Source of the DNA: Flavobacterium difficile
GTDB lineage: Bacteria; Bacteroidota; Bacteroidia; Flavobacteriales; Flavobacteriaceae
Length of the DNA stretch: 64,000 nucleotides
Direction: 5' to 3'
NCBI RefSeq assembly: GCF_011392115.1
Contig: NZ_JAAJBT010000003.1
Coordinates: 62,001-126,000 of the forward strand
Each line of letters starts with the position of its first letter. Position 1 is the first letter of the stretch. The translations under genes were made by a program, and so were the position numbers. Below, one piece after another: positions 1 through 11,187 of this stretch. The notes beneath the pieces are model-generated. The model had not been told where the DNA came from, did no database searches, and saw only the letters and a list, made by a program, of their open reading frames with translations.

Positions 1-1
1 T

Positions 2-307
2 CAAAATTTCAACGAATTTGAATTGCATTTACGAGCAATTTTAAGTTTACCTATTTTCGAAATCACACAAGAAAGAGCGGGAGCAAGTGCTGTAATTTTA
101 GCATCAGAACATTCAGAAAATCCAACTTTCACAGGAATTGAAAATGTAGCTTTTCAACCCAAAACTGATTTTAGATTATTCGGAAAACCCACTTCTAGAC
201 CTTACAGAAGAATGGGTGTAGTATTAAATTATGATACTTTAGAAACTCCAATAGAAGAAATTGTGGAGAAATCCAAAGCAATAGCGAGTTGGGTAAAAGT
301 TATATAA
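2..307 (+). CDS. purT: Phosphoribosylglycinamide formyltransferase 2, C-terminal part
   Basis: This is the last part of an ATP-grasp enzyme of purine synthesis, which uses formate and ATP to formylate GAR. The reading frame is open from base 2, so the gene starts outside the window. The visible stretch has the family's C-terminal hallmarks: HLRAILSLP, GAGASAVILA (here RAGASAVILA), RLFGKP and RRMGVVL. The stop at 305-307 is followed directly by a strong hairpin terminator. An internal TTG at 23 could be mistaken for a start, but the conserved family sequence continues upstream of it. The identification is firm for the segment seen. Confidence 0.9.
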   Translation, partial: QNFNEFELHLRAILSLPIFEITQERAGASAVILASEHSENPTFTGIENVAFQPKTDFRLFGKPTSRPYRRMGVVLNYDTLETPIEEIVEKSKAIASWVKVI

Positions 308-310
308 ATA

Positions 311-345
311 AAAAAGGTGCTAAAAATGAATTAGCACCTTTTTTA
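311..345. terminator. Bidirectional terminator between purT and the LamG/T9SS gene
   Basis: A perfect 12-bp stem (AAAAAGGTGCTA with its complement) closes a short loop and is flanked by A and T runs on both sides. It can therefore end purT on the plus strand and the 361-6684 gene on the minus strand. Confidence 0.85.
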
Positions 346-360
346 TTATATTTGATTGAT

Positions 361-3300
361 TTAGAAAATAATTTTCTTTGTTACTTTATTTCCGTTTGAA
401 TCGATAACCTCAACTAATACAATTTCTTGTTGAATGTTTAGGTTGTCAAAACGAGTTGAGGAGGCACTAAGATTTGTTTTTGAACTAATTTGTCTTCCTC
501 GTATGTCAAATATGCGAACTTCTGAAAGTAAATTGTTGCCAGAATTAATTTCAAGGCTACTGTTATTTTTGTACACAATTACCGAATTTTCATTAAATTC
601 ATTTGTAGGATTACTCAATATTGAAGGTACATACACAATTTTAAATCGATCAGTAAACTCACCTTCATTAGATGTAAAGGTGTAGGCTGTATTTTTCAAA
701 TTGTGCGTTATATTTAGAAGATTATCTTTTAAATAAATGTCTTGATTTACAAATAATCCATCAAATTGACTCAATGAAATGGTAAATTCACCAGCGTTGG
801 CTGCTATAAATCCTACTGAAACAACATCGGTATCTGAAAACGGCAATGCTTTTCCTTGAATTACATATTTGTCATTTTCTAAAGCATTATAAATGACACT
901 ACTTGTATGTCCGAATAATTTTCCATCTGAAGCATCAATCGTATTTGTAGCATTAGTCATATAAGCTAACATCATTTGATTGTGTAAGTTGTTCGGACTA
1001 GTTAAATCTAACCAAAGTCGGTGTCTTTCTTCACTTTGATTCGTTTTAAAAAATTGTCCTGCACTTGATGTTACACGTTGTGTGTTATTAAAATTCGCAT
1101 TTCCAGCTGTTGCTACATTGGTAAAGAAACCTTGTCCTATTTGAATAGTTCCATCTGGTTGTGCGCCACCAGCTGCTGCGGCTACTCCACCAGCAGTGGT
1201 ATAACTTGCATAATTGTTTTGTGCGTATGTTCCTGCTGATGCTGGAATTACGTGTGTCCAAAAGTATAATGTTGTAGCGCCTATAGCAGCATTGTTTCCA
1301 ATAAAAGTAGTTCCAGATAGTGGTGACGGATATGGATTTCCTAATAAATTATAGCCTAACGTTACAGCTGGAGCATAATTACCATTATTTGGGATTCCTG
1401 TAAAGTTTCCTGAATAAGCAGAATATATTGTTGGACTCCAAGTATTTGGGGTTCTAATTAAATTTCCTATTGCTGGTGAAAAACTATTTGTCGCTGGGTC
1501 AATAGCAATCCAAGATGTTGCAGTAGTTGTACCTGAAGGTTCGTATCTGTAAAAACGATTGGATAAAGTTTCAGGAGAAAAATTCAATAAATTCTGATTT
1601 AAAACAGGAGAACTCCATGCTACATAATCTAACCGAATTACGGGTGAACTATCTCTTAAACACGTAATATTTCCAACATTCGTTACGTTTTGGTTTTGTA
1701 CTAAATTCGCATTATTGCTTAAAGTTACACTTGCTGTTGGAGCTACATTAATCATACCATCAATAAATATAGTTTCATTAGATGGAATGGTTACAATTGC
1801 ACTACCTGTTACATCTAACGTACAAGCTGTAAATCCAACTCCCGAATAATTACTACTTATTACAGCTTTATTAACTGCAGTTGGTAATCCATTAGTCCAA
1901 CTACTTCCTGTCCATTCAGTAATAATTCCTCCTAAAGTTATTAATACGGGAGTTCTATCACTTTCACATCCATTTGTATTTATTGCAGCTACATAATAAG
2001 TACCTGATGTTAGGATGTCAGTTGGTTGAAGTGCCATGCCGCCGGTAGCAGTTGCGTACCATTTAATGTTAGTACTTGGAGCAGGTATTAAATTAGAAAT
2101 TGTACCATTACAAAAGGTTTGATTATTTGCAACCGGTGCAGTTGGTTTCATAACGTCGTTAATGACAGGTGAACCTAATAACCAATTTGATACGTTTCCA
2201 TTTAAAGAAAAATTATATAAAGTACCATTTAAAGCATTTGAAGTTTTATCAATTAAAGTAGTAATATCTGTATTGTTGGCAGCTTTAAAGCCTTGGTTAA
2301 AAGTGTAATAAGCAATTAAATTACTTTCATTACCTTGTAATTCGCAATTTTTATTGTTGTTAATTTCATCTATTGTTCTTACGGTATTCCAAATTCTAAG
2401 TTCATCTAAATTACCATTAAAAAAGTTGGATAGCCCAAAATAGGTGCCTATCTTAATAAGGTTTGATGCTACTCTTGGAGAAGTGCTACCAACAGCAGAA
2501 CTTTCCAACACACCATTAATATACAATTGCATATTGCCTGAAGTTTGTTCCCAAGAAACAGCAACATGTTTCCAGTTTCCATCATTTATATCTGAAGTTG
2601 AAAAAATAGTTACATCTGGTGCTCCCACTCCAAACGCTAATTTATTATTTATGATAGAAGTTCCAAAATCTGATGTTACTCCACCTACTTCGTTATCTAC
2701 TATTGATTTTCCTTGATACCACTGTGTGCCATTTGCGCCAACTTGAGTAGTACTCATCCAGAATTCTATGGTGAAATTTGAGGTGAAATTTTTTACTATT
2801 TCAACATAATCATTGTTTCCATCAAAATTTAAATGTGAAGCTATTTCTCCAACAATTACTTCAATTTTCAATCTATTACTTTCACATCCCAATGGATTTT
2901 GAGAAACCCAATACGAAGTAGTTCCTACAACTGAAGTACTAGGAGTAGGTGCAATAGTTGTTCCTGTTCCGCCTGTTTCTGAAGTATACCAAAGTAAATT
3001 ACTTCCTGATGCAGTAAGAGGAACAGCCGTAGCATTTAAATTATATGTAATTTTGGTATTTGCCGAAGGTTTTAAAGCACAAACAATTCCATCAAATTCA
3101 TCCGCACCTATATCTGGTGCTGTTCCTGTTCCCGTATAACCAATTTGTCCTTGACGTATATCGGAATTAAAATCTGTAGTAACACTTGCAATTGGGAGCG
3201 CACTACTTTCTATAGCAGTTGGAATTGTTGGATTGATATGTAAATAGGTAGCATCTGCTGGGTTGGTACTTAAAAAATTTACAGTTTCTGATATGGAGTT

Positions 3301-6300
3301 GTTTTCTCTTGGGGAAACTCGTGCTTTGAAAGCATCTATTGAAGTCTCAAAATTGGTGCCATCGGCAAAAATAAATGGAGCTATAAAATTATTATTATTT
3401 GATGTAGACACATAATTAGCAAGACTTGATGTTGATCTTCTATAAGCAACAGATGTACCCGTACCATTTGCAACTGAATTATTTATAAAAATATTATTTT
3501 GAATATTTAATGCTCCAAAAGTTGCTGTAGTATTTGTATTGTGAAACAATGCCGATGTGCTAAAATTCGTACCTGTTGAGGTGGCATTTAGATAAACGGT
3601 ATTATGTTGAAGGATAATACTACTTGTAGCAGTTGCACTTCCTATATTTATCCCTGTGACTGCATTTCCTGTATTACTGGCAATAAGATTACTAATGTTC
3701 CCAATGTAATTATTTTTTATATTTAATGAAGTGTTTGAATAAGTTGATAAATCCATACCTATAACAACACTGTTTACATCTAATCCTTCCAGATTAGTTA
3801 TTTTATTTCTGTTTATAGTACTGTTTAAGCCCCCTGATATAGCCATTCCTTTTATTGAAGTTCCAGCTCCTTTAATTTCTGAAATAGTATTTTCTGAAAT
3901 AGTTATACTTGGCGAATTATTTCCCGTTGATATAGCTACTACGCTTCCTGAACCCGTAGAACTTAATTTAGTAATTGAATTGTTCTTTATTTCCAGTGGG
4001 TTTCCTCCTCCAAAATTATTACCCAGTAATAATCCATTTATGCTAGATAGGTTACTAAAGTTTGAAATAGTATTATTTGAAATGGTCGAAGTAGCACCAA
4101 AATGATTAACTGAAATGCCTGTTATTGTTCCTGGACCACTTGTCCAATTGTTAAATATATTTCCAGTAACAATTTTATTTGGACTAGAGGTTACTATTCC
4201 ATTATTGTTACTTATTCCGGAAATAGTTGAATTGCCAGAAACGGTTATATTTGAAAAATTATTATTGGTATAAGTCGTTGTAGTTCCATTAGGTGATGCA
4301 CCTGAAGAGTTAAATAGTATAACGCTACCAGTACTTCCCTGTTTATTAAAACCTGTTACAATACTATTGTTGTTAAAAGTTTGAGTTCCATTTGCAGGTA
4401 TATTATAATTGTGAAGTATAAAGTTAATTGTACCCATTGTATTTGCAGTAATATTGGTGAAGGTATTATCTGATACGTTAAGATTAGCAACCGCTACACT
4501 ATTTTGAATGTAAGTATGTGTGCCAAAACCCATATTGTTTTGTACAATACCTCTAAAATCGTTATTTGAAATGCTAACTGTTCCTGAAGTACTTGACGAA
4601 TTATTTGATATTCCTATAATATTACCAGATGTTGCGGCACTAAAGGTAATGGCTGTTGTGGTATCTTCACCAATTTTATTATTATTAATGTTTAGCGTTG
4701 TAAAGACGCCTGCAGTGTTTGTGAATCCTGTAAATCCACCTGTTGTTGCTGTCGATGTCCAGTTTTTTATAACATTATTATTTACGTTAGTAGTTCCATA
4801 ACAAGTATAATTAACTCCATCCATTGTTGTTGAAGAACCTACACCAGAAACTACACTATTATACATGGTGTTATTGGTAATGTTAAGTGTAGCTGTTGAA
4901 GCTCCAACTGTAACTGCAATATGTTGAAAAGTAGTTGCAGCTACAGCATTTAAACTGATTTGATTGCTTGTAATGGTATTTGTAAATATTCCTGTTGGTG
5001 AAGTGATGGTATAAGTTTGGTAAATTCCTCTTAATGCTGATGTATTTATTCCATTGGCACTTATCAAACTATTATTTGCTACCGTACACCCTTTTTGATG
5101 GTTGCATAAAATGCCTTGTATGCTTACAGAATTAGAGATTAAACTGGCGTCTGATACTGAATTACTTCCCCAATTTGTAATTGTATTTCCTAAAATAGGT
5201 GTGCTTCCGCCAATTTCATTGTTTTCATCCATATACGATGCCGTTCTAGATCCTATTAACGTAATTCCATTATTTACATTGTTTATAATATTGCCATAAA
5301 ATTTATTATTACTATTAGAGCCACTTAATGCTATAATATCAGCAACTGTATTTCCATTTGTAAAGGTATGTCTGGTAGTACTATAAATACCAAATGAGTT
5401 TGGATACAATCTATTTAATGAAATAGTATTATTTTGTATGATGTTATTTTGTGAACCATTAGTTGTGGAAGCATAAAATAGGCCAATGCCAAACTCTGTT
5501 CTGCTGTTTGATGCTACAGGATTTACCGTATTAGCTGGGTTTTCTTGCATGGTAAAATTTTGCAAAGTGATATAATCGGCACCAATTAATTTAAAAATAG
5601 CATCAGTTCTTGAGCCTATAGTATGACTACTACTTGCAGTAATTGTACTAGCATTTCCTTGAATGGTAATGGTATTTGCAGCAGAACCTTGAGCTGTAAT
5701 TTGATACCCACCAGCTGGAGCAGTTTCGTTTCCGTTTAAAGTAATAATTACTGGAGATGTGATTGCAGTAAAATTTAATGAGTTTATGGCATCCGCTAAT
5801 GTTGGATAGGCCAATGCTAAACCCGAACCGCCGTTTGTAGTAACATTATTTGTTATAGTATTACAACTATTACCAGCAAGTACACCGCCACCAGCGATCC
5901 AATTAGAGGATGTGCCATTTAAAGCAAAATTATTTAAATTTCCTATATTATTATTTGCGGTTGCATCAACTAAAGTAGTTACAGCTGAATTATTAGCATT
6001 ATTAGTTCCTTGATTGAATTTATAATAGGCTATTAAACCTGATTCATTTCCCTGTAATTCACAGTCTTTATTGATGTTAATTTGACTTACCGTTCTTGCA
6101 GTATTCCAAATTCTTACTTCATCATAATTTGCGCCACCAAAATGCCCAGCTAATAATCTATCAATTAATAAGTTTCTCCCTACATTATTAACCGATATAT
6201 TACCTATAGAAACAGTGTTTTCTAAAATTCCGTTGATGTATATTTTTAAATTTGTTCCTTGTCTTACACCAGCAAGATGATACCAAGTATTTAAATTTAA

Positions 6301-6684
6301 ATTGGTTGAAGCGGGGCAAGCATATGAGGTTGAACCAGATTCTAAAATAAAATTGGGTCTATTACTTCCTACTGCATCTGCGTTTAATAATAAACCCCAC
6401 TCATTCGATGTTGGAGTTAATCCAGTATTCCATTTACTAACTCCACCATATACATTTGCGTTTTTTTTAAATACCCAATATTCTACGGTAAAATCATTTG
6501 ATCCAAAGTCTAACAAAGAATTATCATTAACTTGTACAAAATCATCAACTCCATCAAAATTTAATGCCGCACCCGCTTGTGCAAAACTTTTAGTCGAATT
6601 TAAAAGAGTTAAGAATGTCACCATTAGCACAACTTTTGAAAAAATAGTGCTAGTTGATACAAAAATTGCTAACTTAAGTTTCAT
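361..6684 (-). CDS. Giant T9SS-secreted surface protein with two LamG domains and a beta-helix region
   Basis: This 2107-residue exported protein starts with a signal peptide (about 1-36, ending SFAQA). A LamG/concanavalin-like domain follows (about 40-225), then a very long Asn/Thr/Ser-rich region with repeated N-N-x-I/F-x-N turns typical of right-handed parallel beta-helices (about 280-1130). After that come an Ig-like segment, a second LamG (about 1245-1440), another Ig-like segment, and a C-terminal T9SS type A sorting domain (about 2030-2107, containing [11 protein letters not shown]). The likely role is adhesion or glycan binding at the surface; the ligand is unknown. It has its own promoter region, because a terminator separates it from the upstream 6822-9527 gene. 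Its first LamG is almost identical to the LamG of that neighbour. The ATG at 6684 is supported by the signal peptide. Confidence 0.85.
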   Translation of the reverse strand: MKLKLAIFVSTSTIFSKVVLMVTFLTLLNSTKSFAQAGAALNFDGVDDFVQVNDNSLLDFGSNDFTVEYWVFKKNANVYGGVSKWNTGLTPTSNEWGLLLNADAVGSNRPNFILESGSTSYACPASTNLNLNTWYHLAGVRQGTNLKIYINGILENTVSIGNISVNNVGRNLLIDRLLAGHFGGANYDEVRIWNTARTVSQININKDCELQGNESGLIAYYKFNQGTNNANNSAVTTLVDATANNNIGNLNNFALNGTSSNWIAGGGVLAGNSCNTITNNVTTNGGSGLALAYPTLADAINSLNFTAITSPVIITLNGNETAPAGGYQITAQGSAANTITIQGNASTITASSSHTIGSRTDAIFKLIGADYITLQNFTMQENPANTVNPVASNSRTEFGIGLFYASTTNGSQNNIIQNNTISLNRLYPNSFGIYSTTRHTFTNGNTVADIIALSGSNSNNKFYGNIINNVNNGITLIGSRTASYMDENNEIGGSTPILGNTITNWGSNSVSDASLISNSVSIQGILCNHQKGCTVANNSLISANGINTSALRGIYQTYTITSPTGIFTNTITSNQISLNAVAATTFQHIAVTVGASTATLNITNNTMYNSVVSGVGSSTTMDGVNYTCYGTTNVNNNVIKNWTSTATTGGFTGFTNTAGVFTTLNINNNKIGEDTTTAITFSAATSGNIIGISNNSSSTSGTVSISNNDFRGIVQNNMGFGTHTYIQNSVAVANLNVSDNTFTNITANTMGTINFILHNYNIPANGTQTFNNNSIVTGFNKQGSTGSVILFNSSGASPNGTTTTYTNNNFSNITVSGNSTISGISNNNGIVTSSPNKIVTGNIFNNWTSGPGTITGISVNHFGATSTISNNTISNFSNLSSINGLLLGNNFGGGNPLEIKNNSITKLSSTGSGSVVAISTGNNSPSITISENTISEIKGAGTSIKGMAISGGLNSTINRNKITNLEGLDVNSVVIGMDLSTYSNTSLNIKNNYIGNISNLIASNTGNAVTGINIGSATATSSIILQHNTVYLNATSTGTNFSTSALFHNTNTTATFGALNIQNNIFINNSVANGTGTSVAYRRSTSSLANYVSTSNNNNFIAPFIFADGTNFETSIDAFKARVSPRENNSISETVNFLSTNPADATYLHINPTIPTAIESSALPIASVTTDFNSDIRQGQIGYTGTGTAPDIGADEFDGIVCALKPSANTKITYNLNATAVPLTASGSNLLWYTSETGGTGTTIAPTPSTSVVGTTSYWVSQNPLGCESNRLKIEVIVGEIASHLNFDGNNDYVEIVKNFTSNFTIEFWMSTTQVGANGTQWYQGKSIVDNEVGGVTSDFGTSIINNKLAFGVGAPDVTIFSTSDINDGNWKHVAVSWEQTSGNMQLYINGVLESSAVGSTSPRVASNLIKIGTYFGLSNFFNGNLDELRIWNTVRTIDEINNNKNCELQGNESNLIAYYTFNQGFKAANNTDITTLIDKTSNALNGTLYNFSLNGNVSNWLLGSPVINDVMKPTAPVANNQTFCNGTISNLIPAPSTNIKWYATATGGMALQPTDILTSGTYYVAAINTNGCESDRTPVLITLGGIITEWTGSSWTNGLPTAVNKAVISSNYSGVGFTACTLDVTGSAIVTIPSNETIFIDGMINVAPTASVTLSNNANLVQNQNVTNVGNITCLRDSSPVIRLDYVAWSSPVLNQNLLNFSPETLSNRFYRYEPSGTTTATSWIAIDPATNSFSPAIGNLIRTPNTWSPTIYSAYSGNFTGIPNNGNYAPAVTLGYNLLGNPYPSPLSGTTFIGNNAAIGATTLYFWTHVIPASAGTYAQNNYASYTTAGGVAAAAGGAQPDGTIQIGQGFFTNVATAGNANFNNTQRVTSSAGQFFKTNQSEERHRLWLDLTSPNNLHNQMMLAYMTNATNTIDASDGKLFGHTSSVIYNALENDKYVIQGKALPFSDTDVVSVGFIAANAGEFTISLSQFDGLFVNQDIYLKDNLLNITHNLKNTAYTFTSNEGEFTDRFKIVYVPSILSNPTNEFNENSVIVYKNNSSLEINSGNNLLSEVRIFDIRGRQISSKTNLSASSTRFDNLNIQQEIVLVEVIDSNGNKVTKKIIF

Positions 6685-6707
6685 AGGTTAATTTTTAAAA
6701 TTATCTA

Positions 6708-6753
6708 CAAAAGTCATTATAATTATTTTATAATCCAACAAGGGGAAACCCCT
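6708..6753 (-). promoter_or_regulatory. Promoter with AGGGG-AAA-CCCCT operator upstream of the 2107-aa gene
   Basis: On the minus strand GACTTTTG (6708-6715) matches seven of eight positions of the Bacteroidetes -7 box TAnnTTTG. Exactly 25 nt further upstream is a perfect inverted repeat AGGGG-AAA-CCCCT (6741-6753). The same palindrome, with the same flank and spacing, lies in front of the lnt-like gene at 11114-11126. This suggests shared regulation; the binding factor is unknown. Confidence 0.6.
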
Positions 6754-6765
6754 AAATTAAATCAA

Positions 6766-6798
6766 TAAAAAAATGGACCAACCAAAAGGCTAGTCCAT
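6766..6798 (-). terminator. Terminator of the 901-aa T9SS gene
   Basis: An 11-bp stem (6773-6783 with 6788-6798, including two G-U wobbles in the minus-strand RNA) with an AAAA/TTTT loop is followed on the minus strand by a T run. It lies just after the stop at 6822 and separates the gene from the promoter of the next one. Confidence 0.75.
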
Positions 6799-6821
6799 TC
6801 TTACTACTAAACATAAAAAAA

Positions 6822-9527
6822 TTATTTTTTCATTACTTTTATGGTATCACTTTCGTCGCCACATACTACTTTTACTAGATATGTATTTGTTGGTAGCGTA
6901 CTTAAATTGATACTTACTTCTGTTGCGTTGTGTTTTTGGTTTAAAACGGTTTGCCCTAATAAGTTATAAACCATAACTTCTGTAATCTCTTTGTTATTAC
7001 TAATGTGAAGTACATCTGAAGTTGGGTTTGGATAAAAACTTACGCTTAATTTATTAAAGTCTGCATTTGATAATATTGGAGAACAAGAGTTTCCTGTTGT
7101 TACCGCAGCGATATTAGACCAGTTAGAAATGGTTCCGTTTAAAGCAAAGTTATTCAAAGCGCCATTATAATTATTTCCACTACTATCTGATAATGTATTT
7201 ACTCCTGAATTATTTGCATTTGCAACACCTTGATTAAATTTGTAATAAGCCAATAAATTTGTTGTTGAAGCACTTAATTCGCAATTCATATTGTTCATAA
7301 TTTCTGTAGCTGTTAAAGCTTTTGTCCACAGTCTAACTTCATCGATATTACCTACAAATTTTTCGTTAGACAAATTAGTACCTAATTGTATAGAATTAGT
7401 TAATTGAGATTTAAAGCTTGCTCCAGTAACTCCAGTTGTAGTGGCTACTAAATTTCCATTAATATATATTTTTAAATCAGATCCATTCCAAACTCCAGCA
7501 ACATGTTGCCACTGGTTTAATACTGCTACGTTAGTGGCTGTAACAGCTTTAAATGCTGTAGTATTACTATCATTAACCCAAAATTGATAATTGGTTCCTT
7601 CTCTACGCAACATAAATTGCATATCTACAGCAGAGGTATTATAATTTCCTACTATCATTCCAACATTATTTCCTAAACCGTTATTAAATGCTGTATTGTA
7701 CACCCAAGATTCTACTGAAAAAGTATTTATAGGATCAAGTACACTGTTAATTGCAGTATTTAAAACAACTCTATCATCAGTGTCATCAAAATGTAAAGAA
7801 CCACCATTAACTGTTACGTTCACTGCTGTTCTTTCACTTTCACATCCATTATTCGATTGTGAAACATAATATGTAGTAGTAGATAATGGAGTTGAAGGAG
7901 TTAATTCTGTACCTCCACTAGCTGCTACATACCATTTTAAGTTAGAACCGGTTGCTGCTAAATTTGCTACAGTAGCATTCGCTTCATAAGTTTGATTCGC
8001 ATTGGCAGTTGGAGCAGCCAAAATAGTTACAGTTACCGTTACCGCTTTTCTTTCTGATTCGCATGTGCCTGTAGTTTGAGAAACATAGTACGTTCCAGAA
8101 GTAAGGTTTTGAGTATCGTTTAAAGGAGTTCCGCCAGTACTAACATTATACCAATTTATGGTACCAGTTCCTGTTGCAACTAAATCTGAAACTTCTGCTG
8201 CATAGCAAAAATCTTGCGTACTGTTAACAGACAACAAATTGTATATTGTACCAGAAACTGCACTTGCAGGACTACCAGGTGAAACAAAATTTGAGGTTGA
8301 GCCATTTAATTGAAAGTTTGTAATTTCTCCTTCAAATCCATTTGGTGTTTCATCAATTAAATCGATTATTCCGCTATTGTTTGAATTGGCAATTCCTTGA
8401 TTACATTTAAAGTAAGCTACTAATCCTGATTGTCCGTTTGCTAATTCTGCATCTTTATTATATTGAATTTCACAAGCACTTAATGCTCGGTTCCAAATTC
8501 TAATTTCATCGTAAATTGCGCCTCCAAAATAACCTGATAAAAGCCTATCAATTAACAAATCTCTTCCTGAATTATTAATCGTAATGTTACCAATTGGCAC
8601 CGTATTTTCTAAAATTCCGTTAACGTAAATTTTTAAATTTGTTCCTTGTCTAACACCAGCAAGATGATACCAAGTATTTAAATTTAAATTGGTTGAACCA
8701 GGACAATCATAAGAAGTTGAACCAGATTCTATAATAAAATTTGGTCTATTGCTTCCTGCGCCATCTGCATTTAATAATAAACCCCACTCATTCGTTGTTG
8801 GAGATAATCTAGTATTCCATTTACTAACTCCACCATATACGTTTGCGTTTTTTTTATATACCCAATATTCTACCGTAAAATCGTTTGATCCAAAATCTAA
8901 CAATGGATTATCGTTTACTTTCACGAAATCATTACTACCATCAAAACTTAATGAGGCTCCTGCAGGAATCGCATTAATGGTTGGATATTCGTTAGTGTTA
9001 CCAGTATTAATTCCATCTGCCTTAAAAGTATAAGTATTGGTAGAAACATAAGCAGCTGTCGGTTGAATACAAAATTCATGTTCACAAAATTTAGAAGTTC
9101 CAGTAGGAATTGAAAATCCGGTATTAGCCTCCGTACTTTTAAATAAACCACCTACGAAATTAGAGGAGTTTCCAGTTGCAATTTGTTGTGTGGTATTCAC
9201 TCCATCTGTAACGAAACTAGAACTAACCAAAACAAATGCCGAACTTGAAGCGGTAATATTAATCCAAGGGCCTCCGTTTTCTGAATATGAAATGATAGCA
9301 TTTGCTTCTGTAGCGCCTACAAAACCTGAAGATACTTCATCAATAGCTACTCTTAAACGTAATTTATTTGAACTCGAATGTGTAATTGGAGTATTTACAG
9401 CAGCTTTCCATGTTGCTGTTGTTTCGTTACCATCATCGTTACGCCATCTGTAGGCCGACATTTTTGTGCTGGCATTTGCAACAAGTGCGTAAGCCAAAAA
9501 CAGTGTGAAAAGTAAAATTTTTTTCAT
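6822..9527 (-). CDS. T9SS-secreted protein with two LamG domains
   Basis: This 901-residue exported protein has a signal peptide (about 1-20), an N-terminal beta-rich domain (about 20-190) and a first LamG (about 190-400). Two Ig-like segments follow, each with the recurring GT.YYVSQ...GCESER motif, then a second LamG (about 560-800). The C-terminal T9SS type A domain (about 820-901) has FYPNPTSDVLHI and VYNLLGQ. It should be carried across the outer membrane by T9SS and anchored at or released from the surface. It starts 17 bp after the stop of the lnt-like gene, so the two are probably co-transcribed. The first LamG is close to identical to that of the downstream 2107-residue protein, pointing to recent duplication or gene conversion. 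Confidence 0.87.
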   Translation of the reverse strand: MKKILLFTLFLAYALVANASTKMSAYRWRNDDGNETTATWKAAVNTPITHSSSNKLRLRVAIDEVSSGFVGATEANAIISYSENGGPWINITASSSAFVLVSSSFVTDGVNTTQQIATGNSSNFVGGLFKSTEANTGFSIPTGTSKFCEHEFCIQPTAAYVSTNTYTFKADGINTGNTNEYPTINAIPAGASLSFDGSNDFVKVNDNPLLDFGSNDFTVEYWVYKKNANVYGGVSKWNTRLSPTTNEWGLLLNADGAGSNRPNFIIESGSTSYDCPGSTNLNLNTWYHLAGVRQGTNLKIYVNGILENTVPIGNITINNSGRDLLIDRLLSGYFGGAIYDEIRIWNRALSACEIQYNKDAELANGQSGLVAYFKCNQGIANSNNSGIIDLIDETPNGFEGEITNFQLNGSTSNFVSPGSPASAVSGTIYNLLSVNSTQDFCYAAEVSDLVATGTGTINWYNVSTGGTPLNDTQNLTSGTYYVSQTTGTCESERKAVTVTVTILAAPTANANQTYEANATVANLAATGSNLKWYVAASGGTELTPSTPLSTTTYYVSQSNNGCESERTAVNVTVNGGSLHFDDTDDRVVLNTAINSVLDPINTFSVESWVYNTAFNNGLGNNVGMIVGNYNTSAVDMQFMLRREGTNYQFWVNDSNTTAFKAVTATNVAVLNQWQHVAGVWNGSDLKIYINGNLVATTTGVTGASFKSQLTNSIQLGTNLSNEKFVGNIDEVRLWTKALTATEIMNNMNCELSASTTNLLAYYKFNQGVANANNSGVNTLSDSSGNNYNGALNNFALNGTISNWSNIAAVTTGNSCSPILSNADFNKLSVSFYPNPTSDVLHISNNKEITEVMVYNLLGQTVLNQKHNATEVSINLSTLPTNTYLVKVVCGDESDTIKVMKK

Positions 9528-9544
9528 TGTTAAATTGATTTTGA

Positions 9545-11071
9545 TTAGAATTGATTTTTAAATTGTTTATAATTGATAAAAAGATTTATACAAATTAGTA
9601 AAGAAAAAAGTAAGGGAAAAAAGTAAGAGTATTTCGTGAAAAAAGAAAAGTTGTTGTTGGGTTGAATGTATCCTGAAATACAAGTAGCTTTACTGTCTTT
9701 CTTTTCAGAAACTATGGTGCCATCACTACTAATAATTCCGTTAATTCCACAATTGTTGGAAACACAAATATCTTTTCTGTTTTCTACAGCTTGTAAGCGT
9801 GCATAATAAAAATGTAAATCAGAAATATATGTATCTTTAAACCAGCCATCATTGCTAAGGTTGAAAAAAAAGTTTGCACCATTTTTCACTTGTTCGGCAC
9901 TACATTTTTCATTCACAACTTCATTACAAATTAAATTTCCAACTTTCCCGAAATTAGTTGGTATTGGTTTTTGATTTTTTCCATCAGACAAAACAAATCC
10001 ATCTTGACTTAAAAAAGGGACTATGAAATTACCAATAGGTTGTTCAATACCTTTTAATAAAATTTGTTTTTGGTAAATTCCTTCGACTTTATTTGTATTG
10101 GAAATGAAAAAAGCTGCATTGTGTGTTTTTTGAGTTAAACTATTTTCCTGGTTCACTCCAATCACATGTATAGCTTCATTTTTTTTGCTAATACTTATTA
10201 ATTCATTTAATAAATCATCATCTTTAGAATACGACCAAGGCAATGCTGATTCTGGCCAAATTATGAAGTCAGGATGCATGGAAGCAGCTTCTTTACAAAG
10301 TTCAAAATAGGTAGTGGCTAAATTATTTCCATTTTTAGAATCCCACTTAATTTCAGGATTCGTATTATCCGATACAATGGCTACTTTGAAAGATTTTTCT
10401 GTTTTCTTAGGGTTGTAAAAATTATAATTTATTGCTCCGAATATTAACAAGGTTATAGGTAACACGACACTAATAAAAAGAAACTTTATGTTTTTAGTGA
10501 TATAAAATTCAGCAAGAAAAAGATTAATTAAAACCATTAAAAAGCTTAATACAAGTAAACCTCCTAAACTTGCTAATTGTATGAGATACAAACTACTAGC
10601 AAAAGAAAATCCTAATCTAATATTGTGCAATGGAAATCCTTCAAGAGCGTGAGACATCATAAATTCTATTAGAGCCCATACTGCGGCAATACTTAATCTA
10701 TTAATAAAATAAATAAATTTTGAAGTGGTACTTTTAATCCAAAAAAATGAGGTTAACCAGCTTAAAAAGCCGTAATAAATTCCCGTGAATGAGGTGCTTA
10801 TTAAAGTTATTAGCAAACCAAATGCTTGGCTGTTTCCAGTGTAATTATTTGTACCTTCAATCATCCAATGGAATAACCCTAGTCCAACACCAAATCCAAA
10901 TGTAAAACCATTTATTGCTATTTCTCTTTTTGAACTTCGAATCTGAATTACAAATAATGGGATTAAACCTAAACATGAAAATAGTATCCACAATTTTGCA
11001 TTTGCAATACTAACTATTATTCCTGAGAGAAATAGTAAAATAAGTTGTTTTGTTCTACTTTTCAATTTCAT
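9545..11071 (-). CDS. lnt: Apolipoprotein N-acyltransferase-like membrane enzyme
   Basis: Lnt adds the third acyl chain to the N-terminal Cys of lipoproteins at the inner membrane. The 508-residue protein has the expected layout: several N-terminal membrane helices (about 10-215), a carbon-nitrogen hydrolase (nitrilase-like) domain, and a closing helix (about 480-500). The catalytic triad can be placed at Glu in WPESALP, Lys in YQKQILL and Cys in NLICNEVV. SNDGWF and LQAVENR are also family motifs. The unusual point is context: a T9SS surface-protein gene follows 17 bp downstream, so this may be a dedicated paralogue rather than the housekeeping copy. The function is clear; whether it is the only Lnt in the genome cannot be told from this window. 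Confidence 0.88.
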   Translation of the reverse strand: MKLKSRTKQLILLFLSGIIVSIANAKLWILFSCLGLIPLFVIQIRSSKREIAINGFTFGFGVGLGLFHWMIEGTNNYTGNSQAFGLLITLISTSFTGIYYGFLSWLTSFFWIKSTTSKFIYFINRLSIAAVWALIEFMMSHALEGFPLHNIRLGFSFASSLYLIQLASLGGLLVLSFLMVLINLFLAEFYITKNIKFLFISVVLPITLLIFGAINYNFYNPKKTEKSFKVAIVSDNTNPEIKWDSKNGNNLATTYFELCKEAASMHPDFIIWPESALPWSYSKDDDLLNELISISKKNEAIHVIGVNQENSLTQKTHNAAFFISNTNKVEGIYQKQILLKGIEQPIGNFIVPFLSQDGFVLSDGKNQKPIPTNFGKVGNLICNEVVNEKCSAEQVKNGANFFFNLSNDGWFKDTYISDLHFYYARLQAVENRKDICVSNNCGINGIISSDGTIVSEKKDSKATCISGYIQPNNNFSFFTKYSYFFPLLFSLLICINLFINYKQFKNQF

Positions 11072-11080
11072 TGTTTTTTA

Positions 11081-11126
11081 CAAAATTAATAATTTTTAAA
11101 ATCTTTTGAAACAAGGGGAAACCCCT
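11081..11126 (-). promoter_or_regulatory. lnt-operon promoter with AGGGG-AAA-CCCCT operator
   Basis: On the minus strand TAATTTTG (11081-11088) fits TAnnTTTG. The palindrome AGGGG-AAA-CCCCT (11114-11126) lies 25 nt upstream of it. Spacing and flank (ACA before, nAAAT after on the plus strand) equal those at 6708-6753. The same palindrome is also upstream of the divergent kinase gene. Confidence 0.6.
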
Positions 11127-11165
11127 GAAATAAACAAAATGCTATTTTTTTGAATTTTAATTAAA

Positions 11166-11173
11166 TACTTTTG
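11166..11173 (+). promoter_or_regulatory. -7 box of the TPR histidine kinase gene
   Basis: TACTTTTG matches TAnnTTTG and lies 14 nt before the ATG at 11188. No well-spaced TTG element was seen. The shared palindrome at 11114-11126 is 39 nt upstream. Confidence 0.55.
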
Positions 11174-11187
11174 TAAAAAAAAACAAT

